Shown here: positions 1 through 8,400 of the stretch, one piece after another
Layout of the letters: each line of letters begins with the position of its first letter
Position numbering within the stretch: the first letter of the stretch is position 1
Assembly: GCA_041623895.1 (NCBI GenBank)
Contig: JBFJVZ010000065.1
Span: 1 to 23,055, forward strand
Origin: JBFJVZ01 sp041623895
GTDB lineage: Bacteria > Planctomycetota > Planctomycetia > Pirellulales > Pirellulaceae
Direction of reading: 5' to 3'
DNA length: 23,055 bases
Made by a program: the position numbers and the translations under genes
The notes under the pieces: generated by a model
Database searches by the model: none
What the model was told of the DNA's origin: nothing
The model's input: the letters and a program-made list of their open reading frames with translations, nothing else

Positions 1-743
1 ACTGCAGCACCGGTCATGTTGTCTACGCTAGCACTGACGGCCGGATTGCTCACGCTTGCACCTGCTATGCTGTTGACAGCACCAATGCTGACGGCATAGC
101 TACCAGAAGCAACCCAGACGAACCCTTCCGGCGCTGGCGGGCGATTAAAATAGTACACACCTGTCGTACTGGTGTCAGCTTCGGCAGCGTTACCGCCGGG
201 CATGGCCGGTGCGATCAATCCCGGTATTGCCTCAACGTCATCGTCAATCCCATTACCGTTGGCGTCGGGGCGATCAATCAATACGACGCCCCCAACAATG
301 ACCGATGCATCAATGGCGTCGTCAATTCCGTCGCCATCGGCGTCCTCACCTGAGGCCCCCACCGGGTCATTGACCATGGGAGGAACATTATCGGTTAATG
401 TCACCGAGCCATAGTGACTCCAAAGCTGACCGATCAAGCCGGCACCAGCAGTGACTTGGTTGGGCAACGCAAATCCATCTGTCGACAAAGCAGCAGAACC
501 GGTCGCGCAATCATTTCCGTCACTGCCACCTGCTGCGGCCGCGGAACCAGTTGGATTCCAGTTGTATTGTGTGCTGCCATTGCCATAGTGCTCCGGGGCC
601 ATGAAATCGTAGTCGCACGGATCCGCGATGACGTGAGCTGTGGCATAACTAAACGAATTCGACAAATCGGGCAGGAGTGTCTGGCCCTGCAGTTGGTGTA
701 CCCCGAACATGAGTGCCAACAATACACAAATTCTGACTCGCAT
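1..743 (-). CDS. Secreted protein with TSP3-like calcium-binding repeats (5' part only, C-terminus beyond window)
   Basis: The frame is open from an ATG at 741-743 to the window edge without a stop, giving 247 codons of a longer protein. The start is supported by AGGTGAG a few bases upstream. Residues 1-20 form a signal peptide (basic MRVR, hydrophobic core, HQLQG before Gln21), so the product is exported. The rest is rich in Gly, Ala, Ser, Asn and Asp and has no enzyme motif. Two acidic repeats, DADGDGIDDAID (about 134-145) and DANGNGIDDDVE (about 160-171), match the calcium-binding pattern of thrombospondin type 3 repeats, common in planctomycete surface proteins. A structural or adhesive extracellular role is inferred; I do not recognise the family. 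Overlapping frames on both strands over 172-838 are shadows of this gene. Confidence 0.75.
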   Translation of the reverse strand, partial: MRVRICVLLALMFGVHQLQGQTLLPDLSNSFSYATAHVIADPCDYDFMAPEHYGNGSTQYNWNPTGSAAAAGGSDGNDCATGSAALSTDGFALPNQVTAGAGLIGQLWSHYGSVTLTDNVPPMVNDPVGASGEDADGDGIDDAIDASVIVGGVVLIDRPDANGNGIDDDVEAIPGLIAPAMPGGNAAEADTSTTGVYYFNRPPAPEGFVWVASGSYAVSIGAVNSIAGASVSNPAVSASVDNMTGAA

Positions 744-804
744 TTCTCACCTAAATAATATTGTTGATTGAACAAATGAAATAGCAGCACACTACTCCGG
801 ACGT

Positions 805-832
805 AAGATAAATCTGTAATGCCGATCGTCAA
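805..832 (-). promoter_or_regulatory. Candidate sigma-70-type promoter for the secreted protein at 1-743
   Basis: On the minus strand TTGACG (827-832, five of six matches to the -35 consensus) is followed after 16 bases by TATCTT (805-810, four of six matches to the -10 consensus). It lies about 60 bases upstream of the ATG at 743, in AT-rich DNA. The leader also holds a short inverted repeat, TTGTT-gattg-AACAA (761-775). The call rests on consensus matching only. Confidence 0.35.
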
Positions 833-843
833 CCGCAAGTTTT

Positions 844-1590
844 CGTTTTAATCCCCAGTAATTATAAGCAATTGCAAAATTACGCAAAAAACCGCGTCAC
901 GCACTTATCAGTTTTGTTGGAAACTTCATCTTCCAGCAACCAACAGCTACCGGCCGAAATGGAGTTGATCTCGCCACCGATGATGGTTGCGCACGCGGTC
1001 TCTGGCATTCTGGAAGTCACATTCGGCCGACGAAGATATCAACAAGCTGCAAAACCGAGGCAGGTGCGTCGTCGATTAAATAGGCCAGTTTCTTTGTATG
1101 AGGAAATTTCATCGGAAACAAAGTCTTCGATCAATTTCACATTGTTCCATAGCACTTCGTCAGGAAGCTTTTGACGTAACCGAAAATAAACATTGGAGAA
1201 GTCCGTGATGACCGTGTCTCACACCTGGCACGGTTTCAAATTAGTTGGATACGCCAGTTTCATCAGCCGCCGTGCGTTAGAGAGCGTCCCGCTGAGGAAG
1301 AAATTTGTGCCTGGCTTTTCTTTGGAATCACCAGCCTTGTAGGCAGGACTGACCTGACGTAGCTCAGTAACTTGGACAACTCCAATGACCAAGCTCTCAG
1401 CTGCGACTGAGCATCCAGCAGATCGATATCAGATCGAATTACCACGGTCACGATTACCTCTTGTAAGTTTGTAGGATTGGAATGAATACGAAGACCTAAC
1501 GATGAACGCGGATGAATTCATCGAGCGCCCGAGGGCGAAGAGACCTACAACGAAGCGTGGCGCTTTTTCCAACGTTCGCCTTTGCTGGGC
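844..1590. other. Gene-poor stretch with no convincing intact gene
   Basis: About 750 bases separate the leader of the edge gene from the end of the PQQ-like propeller gene. No open frame here has a normal start, ribosome binding site and recognisable composition. The 872-1174 plus frame has low-complexity Ser/Arg composition and no homology I recognise. The minus strand carries two or three protein-like broken frames, listed separately as a possible pseudogene. A small imperfect palindrome, ACCGTG-N12-CACGGT, lies around 1211-1234. Confidence 0.5.
1039..1451 (-). pseudogene. Possible decayed gene remnant; first part resembles an RsbT/RsbW-type kinase N-terminus
   Basis: Reading leftward, a GTG at about 1451 preceded by AGAGGT opens a 62-codon frame. 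Its first 25 residues (V-VIRSDIDLLDAQSQL followed by RAWSLEL) resemble the start of RsbT-like anti-sigma/Ser-Thr kinases, in which this segment leads into the GHKL ATPase fold. The family continues for about 100 more residues, but similarity ends after SLEL. A second frame (1222-1428) contains a protein-like stretch ending SGTLSNARRLMKLAYP. The same frame continues past a TGA (1219-1221) for 59 more codons (1042-1218) with no start codon. Two frames plus an internal stop suggest a frameshifted relic, but the segments could be chance. The RsbT resemblance is from memory and unverified. Confidence 0.25.
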
Positions 1591-2940
1591 TCACTTATTG
1601 GACAGATCAACGGCTACGATTTCTTTGTCGTTGCGGATGTAGGCCGTCTTGCCGGCGTAGGCCGGGTGACTCCAAACGACCGGCCGGCCGAAGGCTTCGT
1701 TGGTTGGCTCGATGACTTGAAAGCGACCGAGCCCCTGGTATCCCGATCGTGTCAGCCTGGCCATCAACAACTCGCCGGTCTCACTCATCAGCAGATAGCG
1801 ATCCGTGTCGCCAATTCGCGTGATGAAGGCGGTGCCATGTTTGATGAATCGTTTTTCGCCAGGCTTGGTGGCCTCGAAGGTTTCCCACAATCGCGAACCG
1901 TCTTTGCTGTCGACCGCGATCAGCGATCCTTCGTTGCAGTCGGTGCCGTAGATCACTCCATCGGCAAACGCCGGTGTGCTGTTACCACTGTGCAACGCAC
2001 TTTTTGGTTCGCCTCGCCAGCGTTCTTTCACAGCCGGCCCGTCGCCGGCAAGTTCCAGCAAAACCGCTTCATTGTGGATGGCGCTGGCGAACATCAAATT
2101 GCCGTCCAACATGGGCCGAGCGATCGACATCTCGTACGACGGATTGATCGGCACTTCCCAGTACTGTGATCCGTCCTGAGGATTCAAACTCACGATCGCC
2201 GCGGGATGAAACACGATCAGTTGTCGGGTGCCGCCGGCCAGGATGATCGTCGGCGGGCAATAACCGGCTTTGGCATCGAGCGCTTTCCAGCGTACTTGGC
2301 CCGACTTTTTGTCAAACGCCACAATCCCCTGTCCGCTGCCACCGACCATGCAGTACAGCAAGTCGCCGTCGACCAGCGGATGCGCCGTGAAACCCCAAAT
2401 CGGCACCTCGGCAGCGAAGTCTTGTTTCAGCTGCCGGCTCCAGACGACTTTGCCATCGGCCGCTTGCAAGCATTTCAAATCACCTTCGCTTCCCAGGGTG
2501 TAGACATGATCTCCGTCGATGGTGGGCGTGCAGCGGGGGCCAGCCGGATACGAGATGCTGTAGGGGCAATCGTAGGCATGTTGCCACAGTTGCTGGCCGG
2601 AGCCGGCATCCAGAGCGGTCAAACGCTCCTGGCCCTGCAAATTGGCTCGCTGGCCGGGATTATTGAATGCTTTGCCGGATTCAGTTTGATAGTCAAAAAC
2701 GAAAACTCGCCCGTCGGCCACCGCTGGCCCGGCATATCCGGTGGAGACCGGTTTTCGCCATTTGATGTCCAACCCGGCGGCGGGTATCTCGGCAATGATT
2801 CCTGTTTCGCGGTACACTCCGTCTCGTTGGGAGCCCATCCAGCCGCGCCAGTCGTCACCGTGAAGCGTTGCCGGCAGACTCAGCAGCAAAGCAATCGTGG
2901 CGGTGAATCCGAGCTGACAGCCAGTGGTTCGATCTTTCAT
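1591..2940 (-). CDS. Exported PQQ-like beta-propeller repeat protein (BamB-like fold)
   Basis: The protein has about 449 residues from the ATG at 2938-2940. I chose this start over an in-frame TTG 12 codons upstream because it gives a clean signal peptide (KDRTTGCQ, hydrophobic TATIALLLSLPA, then HGDDWRGW) with GGGAT about 8 bases upstream. The mature part is a run of tryptophan-docking, PQQ-like blades: WRKPVSTGYAGPAVADGRVFV, LTALDAGSGQQLW, LKCLQAADGKVVW, IVAFDKKSGQVRW and IAVDSKDGSRLWE. This gives a seven- or eight-bladed propeller. The opening DDWRGWMGSQRDGVYRE resembles planctomycete exported PQQ-propeller proteins. These are usually annotated as outer membrane assembly factor BamB-like or quinoprotein-like, but rarely with a proven role. 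No catalytic domain is attached, so I infer a periplasmic binding or scaffold function. It is divergent from the phosphatase gene at 3018, with a 77-bp gap. Confidence 0.85.
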   Translation of the reverse strand: MKDRTTGCQLGFTATIALLLSLPATLHGDDWRGWMGSQRDGVYRETGIIAEIPAAGLDIKWRKPVSTGYAGPAVADGRVFVFDYQTESGKAFNNPGQRANLQGQERLTALDAGSGQQLWQHAYDCPYSISYPAGPRCTPTIDGDHVYTLGSEGDLKCLQAADGKVVWSRQLKQDFAAEVPIWGFTAHPLVDGDLLYCMVGGSGQGIVAFDKKSGQVRWKALDAKAGYCPPTIILAGGTRQLIVFHPAAIVSLNPQDGSQYWEVPINPSYEMSIARPMLDGNLMFASAIHNEAVLLELAGDGPAVKERWRGEPKSALHSGNSTPAFADGVIYGTDCNEGSLIAVDSKDGSRLWETFEATKPGEKRFIKHGTAFITRIGDTDRYLLMSETGELLMARLTRSGYQGLGRFQVIEPTNEAFGRPVVWSHPAYAGKTAYIRNDKEIVAVDLSNK

Positions 2941-3017
2941 GAGTCGTATCCCGTCGTGTAGAGCAAGTTCCAGCAAAGTTTAGTTTGGTCGGGTCCGTAG
3001 TATAAGCCTTTTGCAAC

Positions 3018-3557
3018 ATGACTCAGATTGCCAGTCAGGATTCTTCCCCGCAAGCTCGCCCGCGGAGCCTGGTTTTGATGCGTCATGCCAAAAGCGACTG
3101 GGGGGACGAATCTCTGGCGGATCATGATCGACCGCTCAATAAACGAGGCCGCCGCGATGCACCACGAATGGCCGGCTGGCTGCAAAGTGTCGGACGCGTT
3201 CCAACACTGGTGCTTTGTTCAACCTCCAAACGAACGCGCGAAACATTGGACTTGATGCTGGAAGTTTGGGGCGCCGCGCCCGACGTGATCCACTGCGAAA
3301 ACTTGTACCTGGCGACCGCCGATGAAATCTTTGCCGAGATTCGCACGTTCGGTACTACGGAAGCATCCATCATGACCCTTGCCCATAATCCGGGGACCGC
3401 TTATGCCGCATCGATGTTGGCGGATCAGTCGATCGAGATGCCGACGGCTGCGGTTGCGATTTTTGACATCTCGGTCGACAGCTGGTCGTCACTGCATGAT
3501 GACGCCCAGCGGCAGATGGCCTTCTTGATGCGTCCTAAGGCGCTGCCGGAATCATGA
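3018..3557 (+). CDS. sixA: SixA-type phosphohistidine phosphatase (histidine phosphatase superfamily)
   Basis: This 179-residue cytoplasmic protein has the small SixA-like histidine phosphatase fold. The catalytic LMRHAKSDW motif lies at residues 20-28, with nucleophile His23 preceded by Arg22. It is followed by DRPLNKRGRRDA (37-48), STSKRTRET with phosphate-binding Arg74, and the second catalytic His123 in TLAHNPG. SixA enzymes remove phosphate from phosphohistidine in signalling and PTS proteins; the substrate here is unknown. The ATG at 3018 is the only start that keeps the full motif. A TATAAG box at 3001-3006 lies just 11 bases before it, so the transcript could be nearly leaderless. The stop overlaps the next ATG (ATGA, 3554-3557), indicating translational coupling with the metallophosphoesterase. 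Confidence 0.88.
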   Translation: MTQIASQDSSPQARPRSLVLMRHAKSDWGDESLADHDRPLNKRGRRDAPRMAGWLQSVGRVPTLVLCSTSKRTRETLDLMLEVWGAAPDVIHCENLYLATADEIFAEIRTFGTTEASIMTLAHNPGTAYAASMLADQSIEMPTAAVAIFDISVDSWSSLHDDAQRQMAFLMRPKALPES

Positions 3558-4714
3558 GCCCGATTGTTTGGCTGTTGATTTGGCTGGCCGTGTTCGTTGG
3601 CCACTGCGGTTTGCACATCGCGATCTACAATCGCATCAACGGATTCGGTTGGCGGCGCATTGTGATCAAATCGATCGTTAAATTCTTTTTATTGACGACG
3701 ATCTTGATCCCCGTGGCGATCTTGGTCTTCTACTTTCCTGTCCTGAAAGAGATGCTCTCAGGCAGTCACAACGTCACGATTCCCACACCGCTGCTGGCTT
3801 ACGGCATGTTGTGTCTGGCCGTCTGGATTGTCTTTGGCATTCCGTGGTTGATTTGGCGACCGATCTTTGGGATCGAGTGGATCCGGGCGCCCCGAGAAAT
3901 CGAAGTCGTTAACGTGCAACAGGCCGTCGGTCGTCCACTGGCGCTAACACTGAAGGCCAAATTTGAATCGCGGCTGCCGCTGAATCAGTTGTTAGAACTA
4001 TCGCTGGAAAAAATCGAGTTGCCGGTCACCGGACTGCCGCCGGAATTGGACGGCTATCGCATCGCTCATCTGTCCGATGTTCATTTGACTGGCGAGATTC
4101 ACTCGGATTACGCGAAGTATGTTGTGCAGCGGGCTTCAGCCTGGCGGCCCGATTTGATTGCGCTCACGGGCGACATCATCGACAAGAAACCTTGTATCGA
4201 CTGGCTGGTCGAAATCTTTTCGCCGGCAGCGGCGCGCGATGGTTGTTACTTTGTGCTGGGAAATCACGACATGAGAATCAAAGAGTCGTGGTTGACTCGT
4301 GAAGCGATGAGCCGCGCGGGTTGGACCGATTTGGGTAGCCGCTACATCAAGCATCATTTATCGGGTGTCCCTTCCCTGATCATTGGCAACGAGCATCCCT
4401 GGTACGCGCGGCCCGACGTTGATCATGCTCACGACCGGTTTCGATTGCTGATCAGTCACAGTCCCGATCAAATCAGCTGGGCTCGAGAAAACGAAGTCCA
4501 CTTGATGCTTGCCGGTCACACCCACGGCGGCCAAGGTCGGTTGCCGCTGGCCGGCCCGATTTTGAGTCCCAGCTTTCACGGCAGCCGCTTCGCCTCGGGC
4601 GATTTCTACAAGCCACCCACCACGATGCACGTTACTCGAGGTATCGGCGGAGTGCACCTGGTCAGAATCAACTGCCGCCCCGAGTTGTCCCTGCTGACGT
4701 TGCGGGCGAGCTGA
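3554..4714 (+). CDS. Membrane-anchored calcineurin-like metallophosphoesterase (YaeI-like)
   Basis: The protein has 386 residues. The first 105 hold three hydrophobic segments (about 3-18, 40-63 and 80-103), so it sits in the membrane. A linker leads to a calcineurin-like phosphoesterase domain from about residue 165. Metal-binding motifs appear in order: HLSDVH (Asp175, His177), TGDIID (Asp207), GNHDM (Asn237, His238), SHSP (His302) and GHTHGG (His322, His324). All seven expected ligands are present, so it should be an active dimetal phosphoesterase. Relatives of this layout include YaeI and UDP-2,3-diacylglucosamine pyrophosphatase-like enzymes; which substrate it uses cannot be told from the sequence. 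It overlaps the SixA-type gene by 4 bp, so the two are probably co-translated. Confidence 0.88.
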   Translation: MSPIVWLLIWLAVFVGHCGLHIAIYNRINGFGWRRIVIKSIVKFFLLTTILIPVAILVFYFPVLKEMLSGSHNVTIPTPLLAYGMLCLAVWIVFGIPWLIWRPIFGIEWIRAPREIEVVNVQQAVGRPLALTLKAKFESRLPLNQLLELSLEKIELPVTGLPPELDGYRIAHLSDVHLTGEIHSDYAKYVVQRASAWRPDLIALTGDIIDKKPCIDWLVEIFSPAAARDGCYFVLGNHDMRIKESWLTREAMSRAGWTDLGSRYIKHHLSGVPSLIIGNEHPWYARPDVDHAHDRFRLLISHSPDQISWARENEVHLMLAGHTHGGQGRLPLAGPILSPSFHGSRFASGDFYKPPTTMHVTRGIGGVHLVRINCRPELSLLTLRAS

Positions 4715-4730
4715 AAGGTCGAAACCTGCC

Positions 4731-4772
4731 GTCAGCTGACAGGCACGCCAAACGCTTCCCTCGGCAGCTGCC
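4731..4772. promoter_or_regulatory. Two CAGCTG-centred palindromes upstream of the sigma factor gene
   Basis: GTCAGCTGAC (4731-4740) and GGCAGCTGCC (4763-4772) are perfect 10-bp palindromes. They share the CAGCTG core and their centres are 32 bp apart, about three helical turns. They lie in the 161-bp gap between the phosphoesterase stop and the sigma factor start. The geometry suits paired dimeric repressor or activator sites, but CAGCTG is not rare at this GC content and no binding protein is known. Confidence 0.25.
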
Positions 4773-4875
4773 AAACTGATTTGGGCGAATTCTGGTTTTT
4801 TGTTCAACGAAAACGAAGCCGCGCGCATAGTACAAGCATCAACGGGCCAATCAGCCTTTCAGCGGGGATGTTCGT

Positions 4876-5421
4876 ATGTTGGACGGCCAAACCACTGACG
4901 CAGTCTTGATGCGCGAGGTGGCCAGCGGCCGGCGTGAATCCTTGGAAGTCCTGATCCGGCGTCACGGCTGCGACGTGTTGACCTTCATCGCACGAACGAT
5001 CAACCAGTCACACCGCCGCGATGATGTTTTCCAAGACGTCTTCCTTGCCGTCTGGAAGAACCGTTTTCAATACCAATATCCGCGGCCCTTCAAACCGTGG
5101 TTACTGAAGATTACCGCGAACAAGTGCCGTGAACATTTGCGTTCCGGTAAGCAACGTGCCTGGTCACTTACGGACGATCCGCTTTCCGCCGCAGACCAGC
5201 CAGACGCGTCGTTGATTTCCAGAGAAACGAGTGACGTGATTGCCAGTTCCGTTGCCAGGCTGCCGCAGAACCAGCGAACAGTCGTGGTGATGCGAATCTG
5301 GAATGGCCTGTCCTATGCCGAAATTGCCCAGGCAACCGGCAGCAGCGAAGGAACCGTCCGTTCCAGGATGCATCACGCCCTGAATCGCTTGCGTCAAAAA
5401 CTTCAAACCCGCTTGCAGTAG
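4876..5421 (+). CDS. ECF-type RNA polymerase sigma factor (sigma-70 family)
   Basis: This 181-residue protein has the two-domain ECF architecture. Region 2 spans about residues 22-92, including the core-binding DDVFQDVFLAVWKN segment and FKPWLLKITANKCREHLR. Region 4 spans about 128-178, with LPQNQRTVVVMRIWNGLSY followed by AEIAQATGSSEGTVRSRMHH, the helix-turn-helix that contacts the -35 element. Regions 1 and 3 are absent, as expected. The start ATG at 4876 has GGGG about 9 bases upstream. The stop is 13 bp before the next gene, which begins with an anti-sigma-like domain and a membrane helix, so the two form a sigma/anti-sigma operon. I infer that the factor is held inactive at the membrane and released by an extracytoplasmic signal. 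Autoregulation is likely, but I could not fix a promoter with confidence. Confidence 0.93.
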   Translation: MLDGQTTDAVLMREVASGRRESLEVLIRRHGCDVLTFIARTINQSHRRDDVFQDVFLAVWKNRFQYQYPRPFKPWLLKITANKCREHLRSGKQRAWSLTDDPLSAADQPDASLISRETSDVIASSVARLPQNQRTVVVMRIWNGLSYAEIAQATGSSEGTVRSRMHHALNRLRQKLQTRLQ

Positions 5422-5434
5422 ACGAGACGAATCG

Positions 5435-8400
5435 ATGTCCCAACAAGAATACGACATCAACGAGCGAGCTGACATGTACCTGCACGGTTTGCTGTCGGCC
5501 GCACAGGCCAAAGAGTTTCGCGAACGATGCGAAGCGTTGTGGGAACACCGTGTCGCGCTCGAGGAAGCAGTCGCCCGCCGGCAAGCGTTGCAAAACCTGC
5601 CACGCGTCGAGTTGCCGGAAACGTTGGTACGGTCGACGATGGCCCGAATCGAACAACATGATCAGCATCCGATCAGTAAAGCGTTTTGGTCCGTAGCGGC
5701 CGTAGCCGCCGTGCTGTTGGCCTGCTTTCATGTTTACTCCGCCACCTACCAGCCTTCGCCGTATGATTTGTTGATCTTTGGACAAAACGAATGGATCGCG
5801 GACTCAGAAGCTTCGATTCGAGTTCGCCTGGTCAATCGGCAAACCAATCAAGCATTAGCCGGTGTGCCAGTCACGATTGCCTTATCGAACGACGCAGCGG
5901 AGCAGTCGGGTGAAGTCACGCTGGCCTCCTTTCAAACCGACCACAACGGAACGGGCGTGCCCAGCCTTCGTATTCCCGCATGGGATGGTCCCTGCACGCT
6001 GACATGCACCGCCACAACTCCGGCGGGGACGGAGGTGGTTGCCCGCCCGGTCAAACTGAAGAGGTCCTGGCAAGTGATGTTGACCAGTGACAAGCCACGC
6101 TATCAACCCGGGCAAACAATACGGCTTCGCTGTCTGGCCATTCGTCATCCCGACCGCCGTGTCGTTGCCGGCCAGCCCGTGGTGTTCACGGTTATCGATC
6201 CAAAAGGAAACGTGATCTTCAAGTCACGGGAAGTATCCAGCCGATTCGGGATCGCGTCGACCGACTGTGGTTTGGCCGATGAGATCATTCAGGGCAGTTA
6301 TCAGGTACGTTGCGCCGTTGGGGACAGCGAAAGCGAGCTTCAACTCGAGGTACGGAATTATGTGCTGCCGAAAATCAAACTTTCTGTCCAGCTGAACAAA
6401 TCGTTCTACCAGCCAGGAGATTTGCTGCGCGGAACGATTGAGGTGGATTACACGTTTGGCAAACCAGTCGCCGGCGGCAACGTCCAGATTCGGGCGACGG
6501 TGGTTGAGTTGAACGATCAAGCGGACAGGGCGAAGCTCCCGCTGAGCCGTAATACCGCGGAACTAATGGAGGCGAAAACAGACACCCAAGGTCAAGCAGA
6601 GTTCGAGTTTCGCGTGCCCGAAATCGCGGACCGCGACTGGCAAGACCGCCAAACGATGACATTAAGTTTTGATATCACCGCGCAAGACTCGGCAGGACAG
6701 CGGAATGAATGGACGGAGCGAACCATCATCACACGCAGCCCGATTCATATCGACTTGATCCCTGAGCAGAAAACGCTCGCTACCGGTATTGCCAATAAGA
6801 TTTACGTCTACACGACCTACGCCGACGGTCGCCCAGCAAAGACGCGCGTGGCCATCTCGGGCCTTGACCAAGAGTTGTCAACCAGCGATCTGGGGATCGC
6901 ATCCTTTAGCCTCTCGCCCAGCGATCAAACAGCGATTGAAAAAACGATTCGCGCCGTCGACGAATCCGGATTGATCGGCCGTGCGGAGGTGACGCTTCGT
7001 TGTGATCGCCCAGCGAACAGCTTCCTGGTCCGCACCGGCAAAGCGGTGTATGACGGCGGCGACACGATTGACTTTACGATCATTGGCAATGGTCAGGAAC
7101 CGGTCTACATCGACCTGCTCAAGGATGGCCAGACGATGTTGACACGGACCGTGATCACGTCGAACGGGAAAGGCCGCTGCTCGCTGGATCTGCCGCCGGA
7201 GTTATTTGGAACTTTGGAAGTCGTTGCCTATCGATTTGACGGCCCGGCGATTCCGATCCGAAAGTCAATGCTGATTTACGTTCGTCAAGCAAACAATCTC
7301 CAGATCGAGATCGCGGCGGATCAGCCAACTTATCGGCCCGGCGACCGCGCGAAGTTGAGTTTCCGACTAACCGATGAAACCGGAAACCGCGCGCCTGGTG
7401 CGCTCGGTCTGGCGGCCGTTGATGAATCCGTGTTCGCGATCGGATCGAGTCCAAGCTTTGCCCAAACGCAATATTCGCGTTCCGAACAGCAACGGCTGCA
7501 ATCGATTCTCGCCCGTTATCCCTGGTCACCGAAGCTTGATGCACAAGGACCCGAGCAAACCGAATTGGAACGAGCCTTGTTCGCAATCGCGGCGCCCACA
7601 ACCTTCGATCGAGACACTTTCTTGAGGTCACTGGTTGATACTTACCTGGACGGTAATGCCGAAATCCTGGATGTCCTAAAACGACCCGATTGGCAGCAAC
7701 TGATCGACTTGTCTTGGCTGCCTCCGGAAGTGGCTTCGATTCTGCAAGCCGATGACTCCTGCCACTCACTGCAGGGCACAACGTATCCGGAAAAGAAACG
7801 GCAAGCCGAACGAATTCGTCGCGACTGGACCAGGAATGCCAAGACATCTTGGGGAATGCTGTTGTTGGTCACCTTCATCGGGCTGATGATCGACGTGGTC
7901 TCACGCGAGCAGCGAAAAGGCACCAATTCAGGATGCGGCATCACCGTCGTCGAATTATTGGTCGTGATCATGATCGTCGGCATTCTGGTGGGGCTTTGCT
8001 TGCCAGCCGTGCAAGCAGCCCGTGAATCGTCGCGACGAATGTCGGCCGCAAATGAATTGCGAAACATCGCCTATGCGCTGGAGGCAGCCAGGCTTAGCGA
8101 AGGATTGCCCAATCCGAATTCCGTCGCAAGCGGACCGGATTCGCCCACCACACCGCGATTGCGTCACTATTTTCCAGAGACGCTGCTTTGGCGACCTGAG
8201 TTGATCACGGATGACTCAGGAGCCGCAACATTGGAGATTGATCTCGCTGATTCGATCACCGACTGGAGACTATCGGCAAGTGCGGTGACCGCATCCGGTG
8301 CAACGGGAGGCGCACAGTCTGCGATTCGTGTCTTTCAGCCTTTCTTCGTCGACTTTGATTTGCCTGTGACGATGACCCGGGGCGACGAGATCACGGTACC

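Noticed and set aside
434..838. 134-codon minus-strand frame near the left edge
   Set aside because: It is out of frame with the signal-peptide-bearing protein that starts at 743 with a good ribosome binding site and runs to the edge.
872..1174. 100-codon plus-strand frame in the gene-poor region
   Set aside because: No ribosome binding site, Ser/Arg-rich composition and no recognisable family; the minus strand here looks more protein-like.
2206..2961. 251-codon plus-strand frame
   Set aside because: Antisense to the PQQ-like propeller gene; no domain, ribosome binding site or sensible composition.
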